A stretch of 64,000 nucleotides of DNA, from the NCBI RefSeq assembly GCF_018327685.1, contig NZ_BNEL01000003.1, positions 3,224,001 through 3,288,000 on the forward strand, read 5' to 3'. The position numbers and the translations under genes were made by a program. A model generated the notes under the pieces. That model did no database searches. It saw nothing but the letters and a program-made list of their open reading frames with translations, and had not been told where the DNA came from. Shown here piece after piece: positions 1 through 7,260 of this stretch. Source of the DNA: Streptomyces sp. TS71-3 (GTDB lineage Bacteria; Actinomycetota; Actinomycetes; Streptomycetales; Streptomycetaceae). Each line of letters opens with the position of its first letter. Within the stretch, counting starts at the first letter, position 1.

Positions 1-489
1 CCCGGCTCCGGTCCCATCGCACCGGGGAGCACGGTCCTCGTCGGCCGCGAGAAGGGCGCCGACGAGCTGCGCGCCCTGACGCCGGGCGCGCGCGTACGGG
101 TCTCCCACCACCTCGCCGGCGAGGGCCGCGTCCCGCTGCGGTTCGCGGTCGGCGGCTTCCCCGTGCTGCGGGACGGGAGCCCGCTGGCCGGGCTGAACAC
201 CGTCACCGCCGCGACCCGCACGGCGGCCGGCGTCGGCTCGCACGGCCGGATGCTCTACCTGCTCGCCCTGGACGGCGACGCCGAGACCAGCGCGGGCCTC
301 ACGATCGGCGAACTGGCCACGGCGATGAGGGGCTTCGGCGCCGACGACGCCGTCAACCTCGACGGGGGAGGCTCCACCACCCTCGTCACCCGCGACCCCG
401 GAGCCGCCCAGGTGACGGTCCGCAACCACCCCGGCGGCGGGGCGGAGCGCCCCGTGCCCAACGGGATCGGCGTCTTCTCGCGGCGCTGA
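1..489 (+). CDS. Phosphodiester glycosidase (NAGPA-type) family protein, 3' end only
   Basis: The gene enters from the left edge, so only the last 162 residues are visible and the true start is outside. The tail carries the motif NLDGGGSTTLV (about residues 118-128 of the visible part) followed by a PNGIGVF ending. This is the hallmark of the phosphodiester glycosidase domain named after the lysosomal uncovering enzyme NAGPA; bacterial members are usually secreted or surface proteins thought to cleave sugar-1-phosphodiesters. Substrate and localisation cannot be judged without the N-terminus. It converges on the next gene, with a strong hairpin 15 bases after the stop. Family assignment is fairly sure; the specific reaction is inference. 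Confidence 0.8.
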   Translation, partial: PGSGPIAPGSTVLVGREKGADELRALTPGARVRVSHHLAGEGRVPLRFAVGGFPVLRDGSPLAGLNTVTAATRTAAGVGSHGRMLYLLALDGDAETSAGLTIGELATAMRGFGADDAVNLDGGGSTTLVTRDPGAAQVTVRNHPGGGAERPVPNGIGVFSRR

Positions 490-503
490 CGCGGCAGAGA
501 TGA

Positions 504-531
504 GGGGCGGGCCGCGGATGCGGCCCGCCCC
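504..531. terminator. Perfect 12-bp inverted repeat, bidirectional terminator
   Basis: GGGGCGGGCCGC and its exact complement are separated by a four-base loop (ggat). It lies between two convergent genes, 15 bases after the stop of the left one and 56 bases past the stop of the right one. There is no T tract, as is common for streptomycete terminators. Confidence 0.75.
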
Positions 532-586
532 CCGAGCCGGTCGCCCGGGCCCCTCGGTTCGGGGACCCGGGCCGCGGGACGGCGGA

Positions 587-1474
587 TCAGCGGAGCGAGA
601 AGGCCGCCGACAGCTCCCGCCACTCGTCCAGGGGCAGGACCCCCTCGGGCGACCGCTCCGTGAGGACCTGGAGGGCGACGTGGTCGGCGCCCGCGGCGTG
701 GAACTCCTCCACACGGGCCTGGATCTCCTCGATGCCGCCCAGGGCGAAGAGCGCGTCCAGCAGGCGGTTGCTGCCGCCGTTCTCGAAGTCGCCCTCCTCG
801 AAGCCCAGCCGGAGCAGGTTGCTCGTGTAGTTGGGCAGCTGGAGGTACATCGCGAGGACGCCGCGGGCGATGGTGCGGGCCTTCTCCAGGTCGGGCTCCG
901 GGACCACCTTGAGCTCGGGCGCCAGCAGCGGCTCGGGACCGAGCAGCTCCCGCGCCTGGCGCACGTGCTGGACGGTGATGAGGTACGGGTGGGCACCGCC
1001 GGCCCGCTCGGCGGAGAGCCTCAGCATCTTCGGCCCGAGCGCGGCGAGCACCCGGCGCTCCGCGGGCACGGGGCGTGCCGCCGCGTCCAGGGCGTCGAGG
1101 TACTCCACCATGCGCGAGTACGGCTTCGCGTAGTCGGGCGTCAGGGCGTCGTGGCTGACGCCGATGCCGAGGACGAAGCGGCCCGGTGCGCGCTCCTCGA
1201 TCTGGGCCGTCTGCGCCGCGACGTCCTCGGCGGTGTGCGACCAGATGCTGAGGATGCCAGTGGCGACGGTGATGCGGGGGGTGGCCTGCACGAGGTTCGC
1301 GGCGTCGGCCACCGAGGGACTCGCCCCGATCCACACGGTGCCGTACCCCAACTCGTCGAGGGCGGCCACCGCCTCGGTGACCTCGCCGCGGCGTGCCGGG
1401 TCGGCGTCCGCCGTGCGCAGCGCGGGGCTCCAGATGCCGATGCGGCCGAACAACTCAAGCTTGTCGGAACTCAT
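587..1474 (-). CDS. LLM-class (luciferase-like) F420-dependent oxidoreductase
   Basis: The 295-residue protein has the TIM-barrel pattern of the bacterial luciferase-like family: an opening strand GRIGIWSPAL, the WIG and TGILSIW core strands, FVLGIGVSHD near residue 105, and HVALQVL near the C-terminus. Streptomycete members mostly use reduced coenzyme F420 as hydride donor or acceptor, and the overall form fits the TIGR03620-like subgroup; the substrate is unknown. The ATG at 1474 (MSSDKLELFGRIG) was chosen because conservation starts there; an in-frame extension to 1594 exists but is a low-complexity Arg/Gly stretch. The ribosome site is weak. It stands alone, between a convergent gene and nhaA upstream on the same strand. 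Confidence 0.82.
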   Translation of the reverse strand: MSSDKLELFGRIGIWSPALRTADADPARRGEVTEAVAALDELGYGTVWIGASPSVADAANLVQATPRITVATGILSIWSHTAEDVAAQTAQIEERAPGRFVLGIGVSHDALTPDYAKPYSRMVEYLDALDAAARPVPAERRVLAALGPKMLRLSAERAGGAHPYLITVQHVRQARELLGPEPLLAPELKVVPEPDLEKARTIARGVLAMYLQLPNYTSNLLRLGFEEGDFENGGSNRLLDALFALGGIEEIQARVEEFHAAGADHVALQVLTERSPEGVLPLDEWRELSAAFSLR

Positions 1475-1666
1475 GCCACCACCAGCGAACCCACCCGTCA
1501 CGATTATTCCTCCTCGGCGGTCCGCCGCCGGCAGGCGCCCGCGACGGCCGCCCCTCACCCTCGCGGATCCCTCGGCTCCGCCGAATCCGCACATGCCGGC
1601 GGGCCGGCCCGCGCCACCCGTTCGGCGGGCAGCGCGACCGTTCGGCAGGCCAACGGCGCCGATCCA

Positions 1667-3550
1667 CTACTGCGCCGTCGCCGCTGCCGCCTGCACCGCG
1701 GCGGACAGGTTCTCGATGTCGTACGAGCCGTGGTGCCTGCGCCCGTTGACGAAGAACGACGGCGTCCCCGACACCCCGCTCAGGTCGGCGGACTCCATGT
1801 CCTGCGCGATGCGCACCGCCCCGGACTTGCCGCGCAGGTCGCGGCGGAACCTCTCCGGGTCGAGCCCGATCTCCTCGGCGTAGCGCAGCAGATCCCGGCG
1901 GTCCAGCTCCCCCTGATGTTCGAGCAGCAGGGCGTGCATCTCCCAGAACGCGCCCTGCTCGGCGGCCGCCTCCGTGGCCTCCGCGGCCAGCCACGCGTGC
2001 GGGTGGACATCGCTCAGCGGCAGGTGCCGCCACACGTAGCGCACCTCGTCCCCGAACTCCCGCAGCAGATCCCGGACGATCTGCTCGGCCTGCCCGCAGT
2101 ACGGGCACTCGAAGTCGCCGTACTCGACGAGCGTGACCGGCGCGTCCTGCGGGCCGCGCACATGGTCGCGCTCCGGGTCGACCGGTTCCGCGAGGTCGAC
2201 CAGGCCCTGGGCCGTGCCGTACAGCGCCCGGGTCCGCCAGCGCGGCGTAAGGAGGGAGACGACCAGCGACACCGCCCAGGTGGTCGGCAGGGCGCAGATG
2301 ACCGCCCCGAGCACTCCGAGCTTGGCCTCCGCCAGATGCTCGCCGTGGAACGCCAGGCTCGCGATCAGCAGGGACACCGTGAAGCCGATGCCCGCGATGG
2401 TCCCGCCCGCCGCGACCCCCGCCCAGCCGGTGCCCGGGCGGAGCCGGCCCTTGCTGAACCGGAATGCCAGCCAGGTCGAGCCGACGATCCCGCACGGCTT
2501 GCCGATCGTGTAGCCGAGCAGGATGCCCCAGGTGACGGGGGAGTGCACGGCATCGGAGAGCAGGTCGGTGCTGAGCGTCACGCCGGCGTTGGCGAGCGCG
2601 AAGAGCGGCACGAACACATAGCTGGTCCAGGGGTGGAAGAGCCGCTGCAACCGCTCGTTCGGCGACAGCGCCTCGGCCAGACCCCTGCGGGCCGAGCGCT
2701 CCAGATCCGGCGTCGGCTGCTCGCGGAACTCCCGGAAGAGGTCGCTGGCCCGTTCCAGGTCGCTGCGGGACGCCGGGCGCGCGTAGGTGAGCAGCCCCAT
2801 GACCAGCCCGACGACGACGGCCTCGACGCCCGACGCGAAGAACGCGACCCAGGCCGCCACCCCCAGCACGGCGTCCACCGGTCCGCGCCGCACGCCGGCG
2901 GTGTGCAGCACCAGGACCAGCGCGAGCATGCCCACCCCGACCAGCAGGGCCGTCCGCGACACCGAGCCGCTGTACACGATCGTGATCACGGCCAGCGCCA
3001 CCAGGTCGTCGACGACCGTCACGGTCAGGATGAACGTGCGCAGCACATGCGGGAAGCGGGAGCCGAACAGCGCCAGGAGCCCCAGCGAGAACGCCGTGTC
3101 CGTGGACATCGCGGCGCCCCAGCCGTGCGCGGTGGAGCCGCCGGCGTTGAAGGCGAGGTAGATCCCGACCGGCACCAGCATGCCGCTGAGCCCGGCCAGC
3201 AGCGGCACCACCACCTGCCGGCGCTCGCGCAGCTCGCCCATGTCGAGTTCACGGCGCGCCTCCAGGCCGACGACGAAGAAGAAGAACGCCATCAGGCCGC
3301 CGTTGATCCAGTGCCGCAGGTCCTGGGCGAGGCCGTGGCCGCCCACCCGTACCACCAGGTCGGTGCGCCAGAACGAGTCGTACCCGGCGGGAGCCGCGTT
3401 GGCCCAGGCCACGGCGGACACGGTGGCCAGCAGGAGCACCACGGCGCTGCCCACCTCGGTGCGCAGGAACTCCCGCAGCGGCGTGGTCAGGTTCCTGGTC
3501 CACGCGCTGTACGCGGAGTAGCCGGCGTCTGCGTCCTGCGGGCGGCTCAT
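1667..3550 (-). CDS. nhaA: Na+/H+ antiporter NhaA fused to a C-terminal DsbA-like thioredoxin domain
   Basis: The 627-residue protein has two parts. Residues 1-435 are a full NhaA antiporter: the paired aspartates of the ion site are present (D181-D182 in TVVDDLVALAV), as is the conserved lysine of the GKP motif (K351), with about 12 membrane segments. Residues 455-627 are a thioredoxin-fold domain with a CPYC redox motif (482-485) after EYGDFE, and a cis-proline loop SGTPSFF (595-601). NhaA exchanges protons for sodium across the membrane; the redox domain should read or change thiol state beside it. NhaA-thioredoxin fusions are known in actinobacteria. The start at 3550 follows an AGAGGGGG ribosome site. 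It is divergent from the FUSC gene across 177 bases. Confidence 0.93.
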   Translation of the reverse strand: MSRPQDADAGYSAYSAWTRNLTTPLREFLRTEVGSAVVLLLATVSAVAWANAAPAGYDSFWRTDLVVRVGGHGLAQDLRHWINGGLMAFFFFVVGLEARRELDMGELRERRQVVVPLLAGLSGMLVPVGIYLAFNAGGSTAHGWGAAMSTDTAFSLGLLALFGSRFPHVLRTFILTVTVVDDLVALAVITIVYSGSVSRTALLVGVGMLALVLVLHTAGVRRGPVDAVLGVAAWVAFFASGVEAVVVGLVMGLLTYARPASRSDLERASDLFREFREQPTPDLERSARRGLAEALSPNERLQRLFHPWTSYVFVPLFALANAGVTLSTDLLSDAVHSPVTWGILLGYTIGKPCGIVGSTWLAFRFSKGRLRPGTGWAGVAAGGTIAGIGFTVSLLIASLAFHGEHLAEAKLGVLGAVICALPTTWAVSLVVSLLTPRWRTRALYGTAQGLVDLAEPVDPERDHVRGPQDAPVTLVEYGDFECPYCGQAEQIVRDLLREFGDEVRYVWRHLPLSDVHPHAWLAAEATEAAAEQGAFWEMHALLLEHQGELDRRDLLRYAEEIGLDPERFRRDLRGKSGAVRIAQDMESADLSGVSGTPSFFVNGRRHHGSYDIENLSAAVQAAAATAQ

Positions 3551-3727
3551 CGCTGTCCCCCTCTTTCCGGCCTTCCCGGCGTCGATGCCTCTCCCTCCGG
3601 CGTGGATGCCTCGGCCGACCGCTCGGCAGGAAGTACCGTCGCCTGAGCCGTAACCGTAATCGATCAATGTTTCGCTCGGCGAGGAGCAACATGGCCGCCG
3701 GGACCACGGCCGCGACCGGAGGACTCC

Positions 3728-6121
3728 GTGAAACTCCTGGAGGCGCTGCGCAGGCGTGATCCCGACCTGGCCGCGCTGCGCAGGTCGTGCCGTGCCGGAA
3801 TCGTGGCGCCCGGGACCTTCGCCCTCGCCGACCGCGTCATCGGCAACCCCACCATGGGGCTCTTCGCGTCCTTCTGCTCGATCTCCGGGCTGCTCTTCGT
3901 GGACTTCTCGGGTCGCGTCCGGCAGCGGGTGGCCCAGCAGGCCGCGCTGGTGCTCTGCGGGGCGGTGCTGGTCTGCCTGGGCACCCTCGCCTCGACCCGG
4001 GTGTGGCTGGCGGCGCTGGTCACCCTCGCGGTCGGGTTCGCGGTGCTCTTCGCGGGTGTGGTCAGTTCGGCGCTCGCCGCCGCCTCCACGGCGCTGCTGG
4101 CCGGTCTCATCCTCTCGGTGTCCCTGCCCGCCTCCGTGGACGCGATCCCCGAACGGCTCGAGGGCTGGCTGCTGGCCGGCGCCGCCTCGGTGGCCGCCGT
4201 CGGCCTGCTGTGGCCCGCGCCCGAGCGCGAACCGATGCGCCTCGCCACCGTGCGCGCCTGCGACCTGCTGGCGCGCAGGCTGCGCGCGGAGGCCGGGCCG
4301 GACGCCGGCGCGGGGGAGCGCGGCGGTGACGGCACCGGCCCGACCGGCGGCGCCGAAAACCGCCGTGCCGCACCCGGCGGGCTGGCCCGCGAGGCCGCCG
4401 ATGCGGTGCGTGCGCTGCGGCACGCGTACTTCCGCGCGCCCTACCGCCCCACCGGCCTGAGCATGGAGGCGCGGATGCTGGTGCGGCTGATCGACCAGGT
4501 GGTGTGGCTCGCGGACATCCTGGACCGGACCCCGGCCGGCCACGGTCCCATGCCGGCCGATCCCGCCGTGCACGAGGTCAGGCGAGCCGCTGCCGACCTG
4601 CTGGAGGAAGGCGCCCGTGAGCTGAGGACGGCCGCCGGCGACCCGCCGGGCCTGCGGGAGGCCGCCCGCCGCCTGGCCGCCGCACGCGCCGACATGGCGC
4701 ACACCGTGGTCTCCGCGCTGCCGCTGCGCTCGTCCGCCGCCCTGGCCGGTGAGGACCAGCGTGCCGCGGTGGCCGGTTTCGTCAACTCGCTCGAACCGGA
4801 CTTCCGCGCCCACGAGATGAGCACAGCCGTCTCCGCCATGGCCGAGACCATCGCACTCACCGTCGCCGCGTACCGCAGGTCCTGGTGGCAGCGGCTGCTG
4901 GGCCGCAGGCCGCCGGGGGTGCCGTCCGCGCTGGAGTCGGCCGGGGAGCGGGCCGGCGCCCATGTCGAGCCGCACTCGGTGTGGCTGCACAACAGCATCC
5001 GGGGCGCGGTGGCGCTCGCCCTGGCGGTCACGGTGGCCCAGCTCCTCGGTGTCCAGCACGCCTTCTGGGCGGTGTTCGGCGCCTTGGCGGTGCTCCGGTC
5101 CAACGCGGTGCTCACCGGGGAGAACGCCGTGCGCGGGCTGGCCGGCACCGTGGCGGGCATCATCGTGGGAGGCGCGCTGATCGTCGCGCTCGGCCCCTAT
5201 CCCACCGGGAGCTGGCTGCTCTTTCCCCTGGCCGTGCTGTTCACCGGGCTCGCGCCCGCCACCATCTCGTTCGCCGCGGGCCAGGCGGGTTTCACCGTCA
5301 CCCTGCTGATCCTCTTCGACATCATCGCGCCGATGGGCTGGCACACCGGCCTGATCCGCATCGAGGACGTCGCCATCGGGTGCGGGGTGAGCCTGCTGGC
5401 CGGAGCGCTGTTCTGGCCGCGTGGCGCGGTCACGGAGCTGGGCCGGGTGCTGGCCGAGGCCTTCGCCGCCAGCGCCCGCTACCTGCGCAGCACCGTCGAC
5501 TACGCGGTGGCCCGGTACGACGCGCACGAGATCGGAGCACGCGCCGCGCGGGACGAGCAGCGCCGGGCCGCCGCGGCCGCACGGCGGCTGGACGACGCAT
5601 GGCGGGGCTTCCTCGTGGAGCGCGGCACCAAGCATCTGCCGCTCGCCGACGTGACGGCCCTGATCACCGCCGTCGCCGTGCTCCGGCTGACCGCCGACGC
5701 CATCCTCGGGCTCTGGTCCCACGAACCGGCGCATACCGCGGGTGCGGGCGCCGCACGCGGCGAGATGCTGCGCGCCGGTGCCCTGCTCGCCGACTGGTAC
5801 CAGCGGACGGCCCACGCACTGGCCGGATACGGGAGAGTGCCCGGCCGGCTGTCCTCCCTCGCGGCTCTGGACAGCGAGATGGCCGAGGCGGTCCGGAGCG
5901 ACCTGGCCCGCACGGGCCGCGCAACGCCAGTGCCCACCGACGAGGCGTCCCGGACCGCCGTCAAGGTCGTCTGGACGGCGGACCACCTCGACGTGGCGCG
6001 CCGGATCCAGGTCTCGATGGCCGAGCCGGCCCGGATCGTGGCGGAGTACCAGCGGGACGTGGCCACCGGCTCACGCCGCCCGACGCTCCGCCGCCAGCCA
6101 CCGCGTTCGAAGCGGGCCTGA
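3728..6121 (+). CDS. FUSC-family (fusaric acid resistance-like) inner membrane protein
   Basis: The 797-residue protein has two membrane bundles: one over roughly residues 20-165, one over roughly 415-570. Each is followed by a soluble helical region, the typical layout of FUSC/aromatic acid exporter-type proteins. Family members are linked to efflux of aromatic acids or amphiphiles, but none of the streptomycete forms has a settled substrate. A Gly/Ala-rich patch near residue 193-215 interrupts the first soluble part. The GTG start at 3728 has an exact GGAGGA ribosome site four bases upstream; the nearby ATG at 3691 is out of frame. A hairpin overlapping the stop codon probably ends transcription. 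Confidence 0.82.
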   Translation: MKLLEALRRRDPDLAALRRSCRAGIVAPGTFALADRVIGNPTMGLFASFCSISGLLFVDFSGRVRQRVAQQAALVLCGAVLVCLGTLASTRVWLAALVTLAVGFAVLFAGVVSSALAAASTALLAGLILSVSLPASVDAIPERLEGWLLAGAASVAAVGLLWPAPEREPMRLATVRACDLLARRLRAEAGPDAGAGERGGDGTGPTGGAENRRAAPGGLAREAADAVRALRHAYFRAPYRPTGLSMEARMLVRLIDQVVWLADILDRTPAGHGPMPADPAVHEVRRAAADLLEEGARELRTAAGDPPGLREAARRLAAARADMAHTVVSALPLRSSAALAGEDQRAAVAGFVNSLEPDFRAHEMSTAVSAMAETIALTVAAYRRSWWQRLLGRRPPGVPSALESAGERAGAHVEPHSVWLHNSIRGAVALALAVTVAQLLGVQHAFWAVFGALAVLRSNAVLTGENAVRGLAGTVAGIIVGGALIVALGPYPTGSWLLFPLAVLFTGLAPATISFAAGQAGFTVTLLILFDIIAPMGWHTGLIRIEDVAIGCGVSLLAGALFWPRGAVTELGRVLAEAFAASARYLRSTVDYAVARYDAHEIGARAARDEQRRAAAAARRLDDAWRGFLVERGTKHLPLADVTALITAVAVLRLTADAILGLWSHEPAHTAGAGAARGEMLRAGALLADWYQRTAHALAGYGRVPGRLSSLAALDSEMAEAVRSDLARTGRATPVPTDEASRTAVKVVWTADHLDVARRIQVSMAEPARIVAEYQRDVATGSRRPTLRRQPPRSKRA

Positions 6122-6134
6122 GGCCGGGGCCCGC
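6112..6134. terminator. Inverted repeat across the FUSC stop codon
   Basis: GCGGGCC (6112-6118) pairs exactly with GGCCCGC (6128-6134) around a nine-base loop that includes the TGA stop. It sits between convergent genes, so it may serve both strands. Confidence 0.5.
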
Positions 6135-6198
6135 AGGGGGTGGGGCCGGGGCCCATACGGGGGTGGGTGTGGCCGGTAGGGCGATGGGGCGCGACCGG

Positions 6199-6717
6199 TC
6201 ACTTGATGAGCGCGTTGCCGACCACGATCAGCAACCCGAGCAGCATGTCCGCGAGGCCCGCCCGGCACGCCGCGAACCAGCCGCGCCCGGCCAGCCTGGC
6301 CGACCACAGGCCGCAGCCGAACAGGGCCGCCGTGTTGATGCCGAGCGAGGCCGCGACGCCCGCGTCCTCGCTCCACCACCCGGCGTAGGCGCCCGCCAGC
6401 GCGGCGACGGTCGGCAGCGCCACCGCGACCAGCGGCCACTCCTCCAGGACCGAGTGCAGGGTGCCCACCGGGGCGGTCCTGCCCTGTGAGGTGCGCTGCG
6501 CGATGGTGTGCGCGAAGCCGTGCGCGCCCGCCGCGGCGAGGACGGTGAACAGCACCCACAGCGCGTCGTAGCCCGGATCGGGCGGAGAGCTGTCATTGCC
6601 CAGCGCGGACGCCATCGCACTGGTCAGGACCGTGCCGTACACCCCGGCGAAGAGCCGCCGCTGCACCGGATCCGTGCGGAGGCCCTCGGACGCGGGCTCG
6701 GATGTCGTGTCCGCCAC
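6199..6717 (-). CDS. Small integral membrane protein, family not recognised
   Basis: The 172-residue protein has about four or five hydrophobic segments (for example ALWVLFTVLAAAGAHGFAHTI and LVAVALPTVAALAGAYAGWW) and ends in ADMLLGLLIVVGNALIK. I do not recognise a catalytic or transport motif; HGFAHTIAQR may be a conserved polar patch. The GTG at 6717 is preferred because GGGAGGTT lies just upstream; an ATG at 6798 would add a cysteine-rich stretch that looks non-coding. It converges on the FUSC gene. A membrane protein of unknown role is as far as the sequence goes. Confidence 0.72.
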   Translation of the reverse strand: MADTTSEPASEGLRTDPVQRRLFAGVYGTVLTSAMASALGNDSSPPDPGYDALWVLFTVLAAAGAHGFAHTIAQRTSQGRTAPVGTLHSVLEEWPLVAVALPTVAALAGAYAGWWSEDAGVAASLGINTAALFGCGLWSARLAGRGWFAACRAGLADMLLGLLIVVGNALIK

Positions 6718-6814
6718 GGCGCAACCTCCCGGGCATCGGCCCCGCTCCGAGGTGTAGCAGCGCCGCGCGCACCCCGCGCAGAGGCGCGCCGTCCTCACCC
6801 GCCCGGCGCCGCCG

Positions 6815-7075
6815 TCACCCGTCGGCTGCGGCCCTCACCCTCTCCGGCGTGAACGGCAGCGTCCGCAAGGGCTCGCCCGGCGGCGGCGTACGGGGCGTTG
6901 CCGATGGCACCGCCCATGACGCCATCGGGGGCTCTCCGGCGCCGAGCGGGGGCTGGTCGGGGTGGTCGACGAGGATGGTCTCGATCTCCGGTACCTCCGG
7001 GAGCTCCGGTACCTCCGGGACCTCGTCGAACCGGATGACCTCGTACCGCCTGCCCGGGTGGAAGCCCGGCCCGGG
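6815..7075 (-). pseudogene. Frameshifted C-terminal remnant of a molybdopterin-binding hydroxylase subunit
   Basis: Read leftward from about 7075, the frame gives YEVIRFDEVPEV, then ILVDHPDQPPLGAGEPPMA, then loses sense. The next frame supplies GGAIGNAPYAAAGR, and the first frame resumes with LRTLPFTPERVRAA and a TGA at 6815. Joined, these give the C-terminus of the large subunit of xanthine dehydrogenase/isoquinoline 1-oxidoreductase-type enzymes, whose tail reads LVDRP..PPLGAGE...GAIANAV...LRDLPLTPERV. Two frameshifts within about 60 bases, an 18-bp internal duplication (6986-7021), and no recognisable upstream 700 residues show a dead fragment. No small-subunit or maturation gene is nearby. 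Boundaries on the right are approximate. Confidence 0.78.
6986..7021. repeat. 18-bp tandem duplication inside the dead molybdoenzyme fragment
   Basis: Two 18-base units begin CTCCGGTACCTCCGGGA and differ only at the last base (G against C). On the coding strand they turn one PEVPE block into PEVPELPEVPE, which normal family members lack. Confidence 0.85.
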
Positions 7076-7260
7076 GTCCGGATCGGCGCGCACCTCCGCC
7101 ACGCCCGTGGCAGCGCCCATCCCGCCGTGTGCGTGCGGGGGCGCGGCTCGCCGGCCGGCCGTTCAGCCGTCCGGGTCGCACGGACTGCCGACCGGTCACG
7201 ACGGGGATTGACTGGATTCCACGGCGCCTGACCGGAGTGCGCCGAGGAGGCCGGGGCGGC

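Noticed and set aside
500..3646. A 1048-codon open frame on the plus strand
   Set aside because: It is antisense to the F420-type enzyme and nhaA genes, has Arg/Gln/His-rich sequence with no family motif, and reflects the lack of stop codons in high-GC DNA.
3551..5986. An apparent upstream extension of nhaA on the minus strand
   Set aside because: The extension of about 800 codons is antisense to the FUSC gene, and a good ribosome site and family start lie at 3550.
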